Assembly (NCBI GenBank): GCA_021846065.1
Contig: JAJZCP010000058.1
Location: 1-8,026, forward strand
Origin: Acidobacteriota bacterium
GTDB lineage: Bacteria; Acidobacteriota; Terriglobia; Terriglobales; Acidobacteriaceae
Length of the DNA stretch: 8,026 nt
Direction: 5' to 3'
Position numbers and translations under genes: made by a program. Shown here piece after piece: positions 1-7,365 of the stretch. Below the pieces are notes generated by a model, which saw only the letters and a program-made list of their open reading frames with translations, did no database searches and was not told the DNA's origin. Positions within the stretch are counted from its first letter, which is position 1, and the number at the start of each line of letters is the position of its first letter.

Positions 1-1
1 C

Positions 2-805
2 TCCGACGTCGTGCTGGCGGAGTGGAACCTTGAATTGATGATTGCCGCTTCGCTCGATGCATTGGCGCGCCCGGAGGCGTCTCGCCCCGGCGGCCACAGA
101 ACCGGAGAGATGCAGCCCGGATGGGAGCAGGTCTGCGAAGAGCTTTCCAGCGCGGCGTATGGCTTTTACCGCAAGAACATTCCCGAGGACGACGCAGTCC
201 TGCGGTACTTTGCCGAGGCCACGCCGGTCAATGAACTGGAGTATGCCCGGATCGGCTCTCGCCCGGTGCGTCGCAAGGGCAAGAACAATTTCGCCGATCT
301 CCGGGCCATCCCCTGGGTCTTCGGCTGGATGCAGAGCCGCCACGGAATCCCCGGCTGGTTCGGCGTGGGCCATGCGCTACAGTCTTCCATCCAGCAAGGG
401 AAGCTGCCCGCGCTGCAGCACATGATGAAGGAGTTCCCGCTGTTCATCGACCTGATGCGGAATGTGGAGCTGGCGCTCGCCAAGGCGGACTTCAACATCG
501 CGCGGCAATACTCCATGCTGGTTGCGGACGCGGCGCTTCGCGATGCGGTCTTCCCACGCCTGGAGGCGGAATATGAAAGCACGCGCAGCGCGTTGCTGGC
601 GGTCACCGGACAGAAATTTCTGCTGCAGACCAATCCGGTCCTGTCACGCTCGATACGCCTGCGCAATCCGTATGTGGACCCCATGAGTCTGATCCAGGTG
701 GAACTGCTGCGCCGCAAGCGCGCCGGAGACTCCGGCGAGGTGCTGCAACGCGCCATCGCCGCCACGATCAACGGCATCTCCGCGGGGCTGCGCAACACCG
801 GCTAG
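2..805 (+). CDS. ppc: Phosphoenolpyruvate carboxylase, C-terminal part (5' end outside window)
   Basis: The enzyme adds bicarbonate to phosphoenolpyruvate to give oxaloacetate, refilling the TCA cycle in the cytoplasm. The window holds roughly the last 267 residues of a protein that is usually about 900 long. The reading frame is open through base 2, so the GTG at 11 is an internal valine codon and not a start. Family landmarks in order are GSRPVRR (from base 254), LRAIPWVFGWMQSRHGIPGW, the FIDLMRNVELALAKAD helix, SIRLRNPYVDP and the C-terminal NGISAGLRNTG. By recall of the E. coli enzyme, its four aspartate-inhibitor contacts (Arg587, Lys773, Arg832, Asn881) match the Arg at 260-262, Lys at 482-484, Arg at 662-664 and Asn at 794-796. 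All four are kept, so feedback inhibition by aspartate is plausible. The reading frame is intact to a TAG stop. It has no evident functional link to the efflux genes that follow. Confidence 0.96.
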   Translation, partial: SDVVLAEWNLELMIAASLDALARPEASRPGGHRTGEMQPGWEQVCEELSSAAYGFYRKNIPEDDAVLRYFAEATPVNELEYARIGSRPVRRKGKNNFADLRAIPWVFGWMQSRHGIPGWFGVGHALQSSIQQGKLPALQHMMKEFPLFIDLMRNVELALAKADFNIARQYSMLVADAALRDAVFPRLEAEYESTRSALLAVTGQKFLLQTNPVLSRSIRLRNPYVDPMSLIQVELLRRKRAGDSGEVLQRAIAATINGISAGLRNTG

Positions 806-814
806 AGTGGCGCG

Positions 815-846
815 CTCCGGCTCCCCGAAGAGCTTCAGGAGATTTT
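815..846 (+). terminator. Possible weak terminator after ppc
   Basis: Ten bases after the ppc stop, CTCC (815-818) can pair with GGAG (838-841), and inside it GCTC (820-823) can pair with GAGC (830-833) over a six-base loop. The stem is interrupted by unpaired bases, and ATTTT (842-846) follows at once. The position fits the end of a ppc transcript, but the helix is short and broken, so this is only a candidate. Confidence 0.25.
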
Positions 847-895
847 CAGGTTCCATCCCGCAAAATAGATGTGGCAGGAGATCGCCTGGGAATAT

Positions 896-914
896 GCATC
901 GAAGCTAACGATGC
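896..914. promoter_or_regulatory. 19-bp palindrome upstream of efflux operon, candidate operator
   Basis: GCATCG (896-901) and CGATGC (909-914) form a perfect 6-bp inverted repeat around a 7-base AT-rich centre (AAGCTAA). It lies 44 bases before the preferred start of the outer-membrane factor gene, in the only non-coding stretch upstream of the three efflux genes. Dyads of this size are typical binding sites for TetR- or MarR-type repressors that control efflux pumps. No regulator gene is visible, and a 6-bp dyad can occur by chance. Confidence 0.25.
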
Positions 915-957
915 CGAGGGCGCAGCGGCACCTTTTGCAACCCGGATGGATGACAGG

Positions 958-2373
958 ATGCACAGAGCATACAAGCGCGCGGCGAATCCAATGCGACAGG
1001 TTCTACTATGGGGTTTTTCCTGTGCCGCAATTCTGGTGCCGGTGCAGGCGCAGCAAACTCCATCTGCGTCCGGTGCGCCCGCCATGTCCGCGTCTTTACC
1101 CGGTTCGCAGGCAGTCACGCCTGCTGTCCCGATCACGTTGGCGGAGGCACAGCAGCGCGCGTCGAAGATCGAGCCGACATTGTTGGCCGCGCGTGCGGCG
1201 CAAAATACTGCGACGTATGACCGCTCAATCGCCCGCGCAGCATTGCTGCCGCAGGCAAACATCATCGGCCAGTATCTCTACACAGAATCGAACGGCAAGC
1301 CTTTCGGCGGCACGCTTCCCAGCGAATCTGGACCTGTTTTCATCGCGAACAATGCAGTTCATGAATACATCAGCCAATTTGCCGCAACGGAAAATCTGAG
1401 TCTGGCTGCCGCGGCCCACTATCGCGCGACCGGGGCTGCGGCGCTGCAGGCCAGGGCGGAGGCGGAGATCGCCCGGCGCGGTCTGTTCGCGGTCGTCACC
1501 CAGTACTACTATGCTGTACTGGCCGCCAACCGCAAACTGCAGGCTGCACAGGAAGCGGAGCAGGAGGCACAGAGGTTCGTCGACCTCACGAAGAAATTGG
1601 AAGCGGGCCGTGAAGTCGCCCATTCTGACGTGCTGAAGGCCGAACTGCAACTGGAACAGCGTCAGCGCGACCGGGGAGACGCTGCGCTTTTTGCGCTGCA
1701 GGCGCGCGAAGCTCTTGGGGTACTGCTGTTTCCGGACCCTTCCACTCCATACGTACTGGCCGACCCGCTCAACGCCATGACGACGCTGCCGGATGAAAAT
1801 GAAATCCGAACGCTGGCAGCGCAGGCGAATCCGGAGCTGCAAAGCGCTACGGAAGGCCTTCAGGTGGCGAACGACGACTTGCTGGCGTCCCGCGCCGGCT
1901 ACCTGCCTAGCTTCTCTTTTGATTACAACTACGGTCTAGACGCGCCTGTCTTTGCGGCAACAGGCCCGCTGGGTGAACGGTTTCTCGGCTACTCCGCTTC
2001 CGCTGGCGTCAATATTCCGGTGTGGGACTGGTTCACCACCCACGATAAAGTGAAGCAGAGCGAGGTGCGCCAGCACCTGGCGCGCGCCACGCTGGACTTG
2101 ACGCAAAGACAGTTGATCGCGCAAATCCACGCTGCGTCCGGCGAACTCCAGACGGCTGCGGCCGCGTTTGTTTCGCTGACCGACAGCGTGCAGCAGGCGC
2201 GGGAAAGCCTGCACCTGAGCACGCTGCGCTATCAGGCGGCCGAGGCCACCGTGATTGAGGTCGTCGATGCCCAGAACACCTATCTGGCTACGGAAACCAT
2301 GGCTGCCGACGGGGCGGTGCGCTACCACATGGCGCGCGCCAATCTGGAACGCCTGACGGGTCAACTGCCTTGA
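958..2373 (+). CDS. TolC-type outer membrane factor of an RND efflux system
   Basis: This should be the trimeric outer-membrane channel that carries substrate from the adaptor/pump complex across the outer membrane. With the ATG at 958 the protein has 471 residues, normal for the family. A signal peptide is clear: basic stretch HRAYKR, hydrophobic core VLLWGFSCAAILVPV, cleavage near VQA-QQ at residues 31-32. No lipobox is seen, so it is not lipid-anchored like OprM. The first outer-membrane-efflux repeat spans about residues 58-256 and includes the long helix around QEAQRFVDLTKKLEAGREV. The second spans about 280-470, with NPELQSATEGLQVANDDLLA, the strand segment GVNIPVWDWF and LSTLRYQAAEATVIEVVDAQ near the end. 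The start is uncertain: GTG 871, ATG 946 and ATG 991 are in the same frame. I chose 958 because it keeps the basic n-region and has GGATGG nine bases upstream. It is first in the operon, 20 bases ahead of the adaptor gene. Confidence 0.9.
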   Translation: MHRAYKRAANPMRQVLLWGFSCAAILVPVQAQQTPSASGAPAMSASLPGSQAVTPAVPITLAEAQQRASKIEPTLLAARAAQNTATYDRSIARAALLPQANIIGQYLYTESNGKPFGGTLPSESGPVFIANNAVHEYISQFAATENLSLAAAAHYRATGAAALQARAEAEIARRGLFAVVTQYYYAVLAANRKLQAAQEAEQEAQRFVDLTKKLEAGREVAHSDVLKAELQLEQRQRDRGDAALFALQAREALGVLLFPDPSTPYVLADPLNAMTTLPDENEIRTLAAQANPELQSATEGLQVANDDLLASRAGYLPSFSFDYNYGLDAPVFAATGPLGERFLGYSASAGVNIPVWDWFTTHDKVKQSEVRQHLARATLDLTQRQLIAQIHAASGELQTAAAAFVSLTDSVQQARESLHLSTLRYQAAEATVIEVVDAQNTYLATETMAADGAVRYHMARANLERLTGQLP

Positions 2374-2393
2374 AAGAGAACGGGGAAACATTC

Positions 2394-3683
2394 ATGCTGT
2401 CGCAATCTGCCATTTGGAAGTCGAGCGTGGCCGCCGCGGCAATTTCGGCTGGACTGTTGAGTTCTCTACTGGCTACCGGCTGCGGAAGCAAAGACAAAAC
2501 GCCGCCAGTGGTGGTGAGCGTGCAAGCTGTAGCGGCTCGTCAAACCGCCATCCCGGTCACGTTGCATGGAGAGGCCATGCTGACCGCGCTGCATCAGGCG
2601 ATTCTCGCGTCAAATATCAGCGCGCCCATCGCGCGCATGTACGTGCAACTCGGCCAGAAGGTCCGTCAGGGAGAGTTGCTGGTCTCGCTGGAGAATAAAG
2701 ACCTGACCGGGGCCGCGCTCAGTAGCCACGGACAATATCAACAGGCCAAGGCGCAGTATCAGACCATCACCCAATCCACCGTTCCGCAGCAAATGCAGAA
2801 GGCGGAGCACGATGTGGCCCAGGCCAAAGCGGAGGTGGACCTGCAACAGAGTATCTACGCCAGCCAGCAAAAACTTTTTAAGGAAGGCGCATTGCCGGGC
2901 CGGACGGTGGACCAGACGAAAGTGGCGCTGGTGCAGGCCAGGACGCAATACGGCATCCAGTTGCGCAACTACCAGGCGCTGCAGAAAGTCAATCGAGCGG
3001 CGGAGATGGAAAGCGCTACCGGCCAACTCCACCATGCGCAGGGTTCGTACGACAAGGCCGCGGCGACGCTGGCCTACTCGGAAATTCGCAGCCCTATCAA
3101 TGGCTATGTCACGCAGCGGCCGCTGTACGCGGGCGAGATGGCGAATGCCGGTTCGCCGCTGGTAACCGTGATGGACACATCCGTTCTCATCGCGAGAGCG
3201 CACCTGCCGCAGATTCAGGTGCAGCGTCTGCCTGTCGGAGCACCGGCGCAAGTTACGGTCCCCGGACTCGACCAACCGGTCGAAGGGAAGGTCATGCTGG
3301 TGAACGCGGCGCTCGACCCCGGGTCTACTACGGTCGAGGTCTGGGTGAAGGTCGGGAACAAGAACAACCGGCTGAAGCCCGGCACTCCAGTGCAGGTCGC
3401 CATCATCGCAAGGACGATTCCCAATGCGCTGGTCGTGCCCACGGCGGCCATCGTGGAGGACGCGGGCGGCGGCAAGCATGTGATGGTCGTCGGGGCCGAC
3501 GACATCGCGCACCGCCATGAGGTGAAACTCGGCGTTCAGTCTGGCGGCGACACGCAGATATTCTCCGGCATCCAGGCCGGCGAGCAAATCGTCACCGTAG
3601 GCGCGTATGCGCTGGACGACGGCACGCATGTGCAGGTCGTGGCTCCCACCGCCGAGAAGCCGAGTGCCGGGAGCGCCGACTGA
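2394..3683 (+). CDS. Periplasmic adaptor (membrane fusion) lipoprotein of RND efflux system
   Basis: The adaptor bridges the RND pump and the TolC channel. The 429-residue product has a signal peptide ending SLLATGC, with Cys30 as the likely lipidated residue, so it would be anchored in the inner membrane as AcrA is. After a linker, the first lipoyl half is at about 72-101 (SNISAPIARMYVQLGQKVRQGELL). A long alpha-helical hairpin with many Gln, Ala and Lys residues runs from about 103 to 227, and the second lipoyl half is at 228-262 (AYSEIRSPINGYVTQRPLYA). The beta-barrel is at about 263-340 and the membrane-proximal domain at about 341-415. The ATG at 2394 is preferred because GGGGAAA sits five bases upstream and the signal peptide begins there. 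A TTG at 2370 overlapping the upstream stop would add eight polar residues before the signal. The stop TGA shares its last base with the ATG of the pump gene, which points to translational coupling. No metal-binding His/Met-rich tail is present. Confidence 0.93.
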   Translation: MLSQSAIWKSSVAAAAISAGLLSSLLATGCGSKDKTPPVVVSVQAVAARQTAIPVTLHGEAMLTALHQAILASNISAPIARMYVQLGQKVRQGELLVSLENKDLTGAALSSHGQYQQAKAQYQTITQSTVPQQMQKAEHDVAQAKAEVDLQQSIYASQQKLFKEGALPGRTVDQTKVALVQARTQYGIQLRNYQALQKVNRAAEMESATGQLHHAQGSYDKAAATLAYSEIRSPINGYVTQRPLYAGEMANAGSPLVTVMDTSVLIARAHLPQIQVQRLPVGAPAQVTVPGLDQPVEGKVMLVNAALDPGSTTVEVWVKVGNKNNRLKPGTPVQVAIIARTIPNALVVPTAAIVEDAGGGKHVMVVGADDIAHRHEVKLGVQSGGDTQIFSGIQAGEQIVTVGAYALDDGTHVQVVAPTAEKPSAGSAD

Positions 3684-6600
3684 TGCCCGCCGGCAATCCG
3701 ACAAAAGCCAGAAAGCCAAAGCCGTTCTGGGTCGTCCGCCATACCCGCACGATCATCTTCTTTACCCTGATCGCCGCCATTGCCGGCACGTATCTTGCAT
3801 TCCAAATGCCGGTGGCCGTCTTTCCGCACACCAGCTTTCCGCGCGTCGTGATCGGCATCGACAATGGCGTGATGCCCATCGAGCAGATGGAAGTGACCAT
3901 CACGCGGCCGGTAGAGAACGCGATCAACACGGTGCCGGGCCTGGTCACCGTCCGCTCCGTTACCAGCCGGGGCCAGGCGGAAGTGGACATGTTCTTCAAC
4001 TGGAACGTGGACATGATCCAGGCGCTGCAGATGGTCGATTCCGCGGTGACGCAGATTCGCCAGACGCTTCCGTCGACGGCCGTCATCACCACGCATCGGC
4101 TCGGGTTCGCATCGTTTCCCATGCTGGGTTATAGCCTCACCTCCGACAAGGTGCCGCTGACCGACTTGTGGGAGATGGCGGAATATCAGTTGAAACCGCG
4201 GCTCAACCGGCTGCCCGGAGTGAGCAACATCACCGTCCAGGGCGGAGAGATTCCCGAGGTCCACGTCGTTCCGGACTCTGCCCAACTGCTGGCGACGCAG
4301 ACGACGATCAGCGACCTGCTGGCTGCGATCGCCAGCACCAATGTGATCGAATCTCCGGGGCTCTATCAGAGCCACCATGAACTGCTGCTGGGCCTCGTCG
4401 GTGGACAGGTCCACTCGGCGCAGGAGCTGGCGCAGGTCGTCGTCAAGCTGACGCCGAGCGGCGTTCCCATCCATATTGGCGATGTGGCGCAGGTCGTCGA
4501 CAGCACCAAGCCGGTGTATACCATCGTGACGGCGAACGGGCACCAGGCCGTTTTGATGAATGTGCTGCGCCAGATCGGATCGAACGCCCTCGGCGTCTCT
4601 ACTGAAGTTTCCGATGAGGTCGCGAGCATCCGCAAAACGCTGCCGACCGGGGTGAAGATCGAGCCGTTCTATCAGCAGGCCGACCTGATCCAGGCCTCCA
4701 TCACCAGCGTGCGCGACGCCATTTTGATCGGCCTGATTCTGGCCTCCATCATTCTGGTGCTGTTTCTTCGCGACTGGGGTTCGTCGCTGGTGGCCGGATT
4801 GGTGATCCCCTCCACCATTCTGATTACGATCGCCTTTCTCTACGTCACCGGCGAGGGCTTCAATCTGATGACGCTGGGCGGGCTGGCGGCGGCGGTTGGA
4901 CTGGTCATCGACGATGCGATCGTTGTGGTCGAAAACATCGTGATGCATATCGACGCCGGCCAGGCCCGCGTGGATGCGGTGCGCAGCGCGTTGAAAGAGA
5001 TCACCACGCCGCTGGTCTTTTCCACGGTCACGCCCATCGTCGTCTTTCTGCCGCTGATCGGCGTCACCGGACTGACCGGCGTATTTTTTCGCGCGCTGGC
5101 AATCACCATGTCCGTCGCGCTGATGACCTCCTTGGCCCTCGCGCTGACCTGGACGCCAAGCCTGAGCCTGCTTTTTATCGGCAAGCACCGCAAGCGGAAG
5201 ACACAGCCGCAGGACGAAGCCGCTCCCGCCGTTGCTGCAACGGAAGCTCCGCCCACGGCGCCACTCGAAGCCGAGTCTGAAGAAGATGCGGAAAGGGCCG
5301 CCACGCTGCACATTCTGGAGCATGAAGAGCAAGTGCAGGCGCCGTGGATGCGCAAGGTCCTGGACCGCTACGCCCGGATCATCACCGCCGCTCTGCACCA
5401 CCCGCTGGTTCTGGGACTGATCTGCGTGGGCGTCATTGTCGTCGGCGGTCTCGCATTCCAGGGGCTTGGGTCGAACCTGCTGCCATCGATGGATGAAGGC
5501 GCATTTATTCTCGACTACCTGATGCCCGCGGGAACTTCGCTCAACGAAACCAACCGCGTTTTGCTGCAGGTGGAAAAAGTGCTGCGGGCCAATCCCAATG
5601 TGGAAACCACGTCGCGTCGCACCGGCCTACAACTTGGCGTGGCGGAAGTGACGGAGGCGAACACCGGCGACTTTACCGTGAAGCTGAAGAACAACCACAA
5701 GGACAGCACAGAAGATGTAATGGCGGACGTGCGCGCCAAGATCAACGCCATGGCGCCGCAACTGGACATCGAGGTCGATCAGATTCTGCAGGACAACATC
5801 AACGATCTTTCCAACGCGCCGGAGCCAATCCAGATTCGCCTGTTCTCGAACGACATCGACCAATTGCATGAACTGGCCCCGAAGGTCGCCGATGCGATCA
5901 CAAAGATATCCGGCGTAGTGGATGTGCGCAATGGGGTGGAAAACAACCTGAGCAGCCCGTCGACAAATTTTACGGTGCGCCCGGCAGTGGCGGCGCAGCT
6001 TGGCTTTACTCCGCAGGAAGTGGCGACGGACGCGCACGCCATCATCCAGGGGATTGCGACCGAGCAGCCGCTGATCCGCGGTGGCCGCCCGTATACGATA
6101 CGCGTCCGAATGGCGCAGCCCTACCGCGCGTCGCTGGAGGCGATCTCCAACACATTGCTGATAAGCGCGACAGGACACACGGCCACGCTCGGCTCCCTGG
6201 CGGCGATCACCCAGACCCCACCGCAGAGCGAGATTTTTCGTGAGAACCTGCAGCGCGACGTCACCGTGACCGGCAGCATCGAAGGCTCCAACCTGGGCGG
6301 CGCCATGACCAAGATCCAGAAAGCTGTCGCGGACCTGCACCTGCCGCCCAGCGTGCGTGTAGTTTATGGCGGGACATTTCAGCAGCAGCAGCAGTCCTTC
6401 CATGAGTTGTTGCTGGTGCTGCTGCTCGCCATGGCGCTGGTGTTCGGGGTATTGCTTACCGAGTTTCGCGGGTTCGCCGCGCCGATCGCGATCCTTACCT
6501 CTTCCGTCCTCTCAGTGTCCGGCGTCGTCATGGCGCTGCTCATCACGCAGATCACCTTCAACGTCGCATCATTCATGGGCCTGATTATGGTGATTGGAAT

Positions 6601-6910
6601 CGTGGCAAAAAACGGCATTCTGCTGCTGGATGCGGACCAGAAATTTCGCCGGCTCGGCTACCCGGCGGAACGCGCGATCATCGAGTCGGGCCGTCGTCGT
6701 CTGCGCCCAATTTTGATGACCGCCATGGCGGCGGTCACGGGAATGCTGCCGCTCGCTTTCGGCATTGGAGCAGGCTCGCAGATGCTGCAACCGCTGGCCA
6801 TCGCCGTCATTGGCGGCGTGGTCATCTCCATGGCGCTCTCGCTGGTGGTGACACCGGCGATCTATTACTGGATGACGAGGAAAGAGACGACAGAAGAACT
6901 GGTGGGGTAA
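3683..6910 (+). CDS. RND-family inner membrane efflux pump, drug-exporter (HAE) type proton relay
   Basis: The 1075-residue pump, normal length for RND transporters, would work as a trimer driven by proton entry. It has 12 predicted membrane segments: TM1 near 22-41, TM2-6 near 343-500, TM7 near 574-592 and TM8-12 near 906-1063. Two large periplasmic regions lie at about 42-342 and 593-905. TM4 has GLVIDDAIVVVEN with Asp410-Asp411, TM10 has GIVAKNGILLLD with Lys976, and Arg1006 and Thr1013 lie in RLRPILMT. By recall these match AcrB Asp407, Asp408, Lys940, Arg971 and Thr978, so the proton relay is complete. The Asp pair argues against the CusA/CzcA metal-pump type, although the SMDEGAF segment after TM7 resembles those pumps. 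Substrate is unknown. The cytoplasmic linker after TM6 is long and rich in Ala, Glu and Pro. The start ATG overlaps the adaptor stop, with GGGAG nine bases upstream. Confidence 0.95.
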   Translation: MPAGNPTKARKPKPFWVVRHTRTIIFFTLIAAIAGTYLAFQMPVAVFPHTSFPRVVIGIDNGVMPIEQMEVTITRPVENAINTVPGLVTVRSVTSRGQAEVDMFFNWNVDMIQALQMVDSAVTQIRQTLPSTAVITTHRLGFASFPMLGYSLTSDKVPLTDLWEMAEYQLKPRLNRLPGVSNITVQGGEIPEVHVVPDSAQLLATQTTISDLLAAIASTNVIESPGLYQSHHELLLGLVGGQVHSAQELAQVVVKLTPSGVPIHIGDVAQVVDSTKPVYTIVTANGHQAVLMNVLRQIGSNALGVSTEVSDEVASIRKTLPTGVKIEPFYQQADLIQASITSVRDAILIGLILASIILVLFLRDWGSSLVAGLVIPSTILITIAFLYVTGEGFNLMTLGGLAAAVGLVIDDAIVVVENIVMHIDAGQARVDAVRSALKEITTPLVFSTVTPIVVFLPLIGVTGLTGVFFRALAITMSVALMTSLALALTWTPSLSLLFIGKHRKRKTQPQDEAAPAVAATEAPPTAPLEAESEEDAERAATLHILEHEEQVQAPWMRKVLDRYARIITAALHHPLVLGLICVGVIVVGGLAFQGLGSNLLPSMDEGAFILDYLMPAGTSLNETNRVLLQVEKVLRANPNVETTSRRTGLQLGVAEVTEANTGDFTVKLKNNHKDSTEDVMADVRAKINAMAPQLDIEVDQILQDNINDLSNAPEPIQIRLFSNDIDQLHELAPKVADAITKISGVVDVRNGVENNLSSPSTNFTVRPAVAAQLGFTPQEVATDAHAIIQGIATEQPLIRGGRPYTIRVRMAQPYRASLEAISNTLLISATGHTATLGSLAAITQTPPQSEIFRENLQRDVTVTGSIEGSNLGGAMTKIQKAVADLHLPPSVRVVYGGTFQQQQQSFHELLLVLLLAMALVFGVLLTEFRGFAAPIAILTSSVLSVSGVVMALLITQITFNVASFMGLIMVIGIVAKNGILLLDADQKFRRLGYPAERAIIESGRRRLRPILMTAMAAVTGMLPLAFGIGAGSQMLQPLAIAVIGGVVISMALSLVVTPAIYYWMTRKETTEELVG

Positions 6911-6951
6911 AGGGTATGGCGAGGCAGGTGTAAAGCCGGTAATAGATTAAA

Positions 6952-7041
6952 GTCATTCTGAGCGCAGCGAAGAATCCAGAAGGCGATGGTGACCTGTACC
7001 AAGCCTAATTCCTCTGGATTCTTCGCTACGCTCAGAATGAC
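6952..7041. repeat. 90-base palindromic repeat element with 29-base inverted arms
   Basis: The left arm (6952-6980) begins GTCATTCTGAGCG and the right arm (7013-7041) ends CGCTCAGAATGAC. The arms are reverse complements over 29 bases except for one position (C at 6965 against A at 7028), which becomes a G-U pair in RNA of the minus strand. The 32-base middle can fold too: AGGC (6981-6984) with GCCT (7003-7006), and TGGT (6987-6990) with ACCA (6998-7001). The element sits between the convergent pump and rpsU genes. From memory, sequences of the form GTCATTCTGAGCG..GCGAAGAATC occur many times between genes in acidobacterial genomes, so this is probably one copy of a dispersed family. There is no clear target duplication and no U-tract on the plus strand, so a transposon or a classic terminator is not shown. 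Confidence 0.8.
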
Positions 7042-7081
7042 AAGCGATTACTTTGAATTGCAGCTTATTGGCGCAAGAAAG

Positions 7082-7282
7082 CTAGTCGGTCTGTTCCTTG
7101 CGGGCTTTCTTGCGGTTGCGTTTGCGGGCCAGCGCCTGCTTCATGCGCATCTTCTCGCCTGGCTTCATGTAATACGAGTGCCGCTTGACTTCCTTGATGA
7201 TGTCTTCCTGCTGCACCTTGCGCTTAAAGCGGCGCAGTGCGTTCTCAAGCGGTTCGCCTTCCTGAATCTTGACTTCTGCCAA
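7082..7282 (-). CDS. rpsU: Small ribosomal subunit protein bS21
   Basis: bS21 binds the 30S platform near the 3' end of 16S rRNA, beside the anti-Shine-Dalgarno sequence, and helps initiation. The 66-residue product starts MAEVKIQEGEPLENALRRFK, the standard S21 opening. It continues with VQQEDIIKEVKRHSYYMKPGEK and ends in a very basic tail (ALARKRNRKKARK). The length is normal for species with the extended C-terminus. The start codon is TTG (7282-7280), and no ATG or GTG start is possible in frame because a TAA lies just upstream at 7291-7289. A strong GGGAGGTG site (7299-7292) sits nine bases before it. The gene stands alone, divergent from the lipoprotein gene and convergent with the efflux operon. 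Confidence 0.95.
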   Translation of the reverse strand: MAEVKIQEGEPLENALRRFKRKVQQEDIIKEVKRHSYYMKPGEKMRMKQALARKRNRKKARKEQTD

Positions 7283-7291
7283 AAGAGATTA

Positions 7292-7299
7292 CACCTCCC
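7292..7299 (-). promoter_or_regulatory. Strong ribosome binding site that fixes the TTG start of rpsU
   Basis: Read on the minus strand the bases are GGGAGGTG, nearly a full complement of the 16S rRNA 3' end. Nine bases separate it from the TTG at 7282. The GTG at the end of this site is followed directly by an in-frame TAA, so it cannot be the start. This settles the TTG as the initiation codon. Confidence 0.8.
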
Positions 7300-7322
7300 A
7301 ACGCTCCGGATGGACACCCTTT

Positions 7323-7328
7323 AGAATA
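7323..7328 (-). promoter_or_regulatory. Possible -10 element for rpsU
   Basis: On the minus strand TATTCT lies about 40 bases before the rpsU start and would give a leader of roughly 35 bases. No convincing TTGACA-like -35 box is found 16-18 bases further upstream, so the call is weak. Confidence 0.25.
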
Positions 7329-7365
7329 CCGGAAATCCGCAGAATCCGCTCGTATTGCAGCAATC

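Noticed and set aside
2370..2393. TTG at 2370 as the adaptor start, overlapping the upstream stop
   Set aside because: It would add eight polar residues before the signal peptide, while the ATG at 2394 has a GGGGAAA site at good spacing.
2610..3719. Minus-strand open frame of 369 codons opposite the adaptor gene
   Set aside because: It lies entirely across the adaptor gene and its product has the same antisense Arg/His/Leu-rich composition with no domain or ribosome binding site.
3536..5401. Minus-strand open frame of 621 codons opposite the pump gene
   Set aside because: It is an antisense shadow of the clear adaptor and RND coding sequence. Its product is a low-complexity mix of Arg, His, Asp and Gln, as expected from the reverse strand of GC-rich codons, with no recognisable domain.
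6379..6395. CAG-rich repeat tract
   Set aside because: It encodes a short run of five glutamines just before TM8 of the pump and is explained as coding sequence.
6952..7041. Miniature inverted-repeat transposable element
   Set aside because: The size and terminal repeats would fit, but no target-site duplication is visible in the flanks and there is no transposase, so it is called only a repeat.
6986..7324. Plus-strand open frame of 112 codons over the repeat and rpsU
   Set aside because: It starts inside the palindromic repeat and runs antisense to rpsU, whose product is unmistakable. No ribosome binding site supports it.
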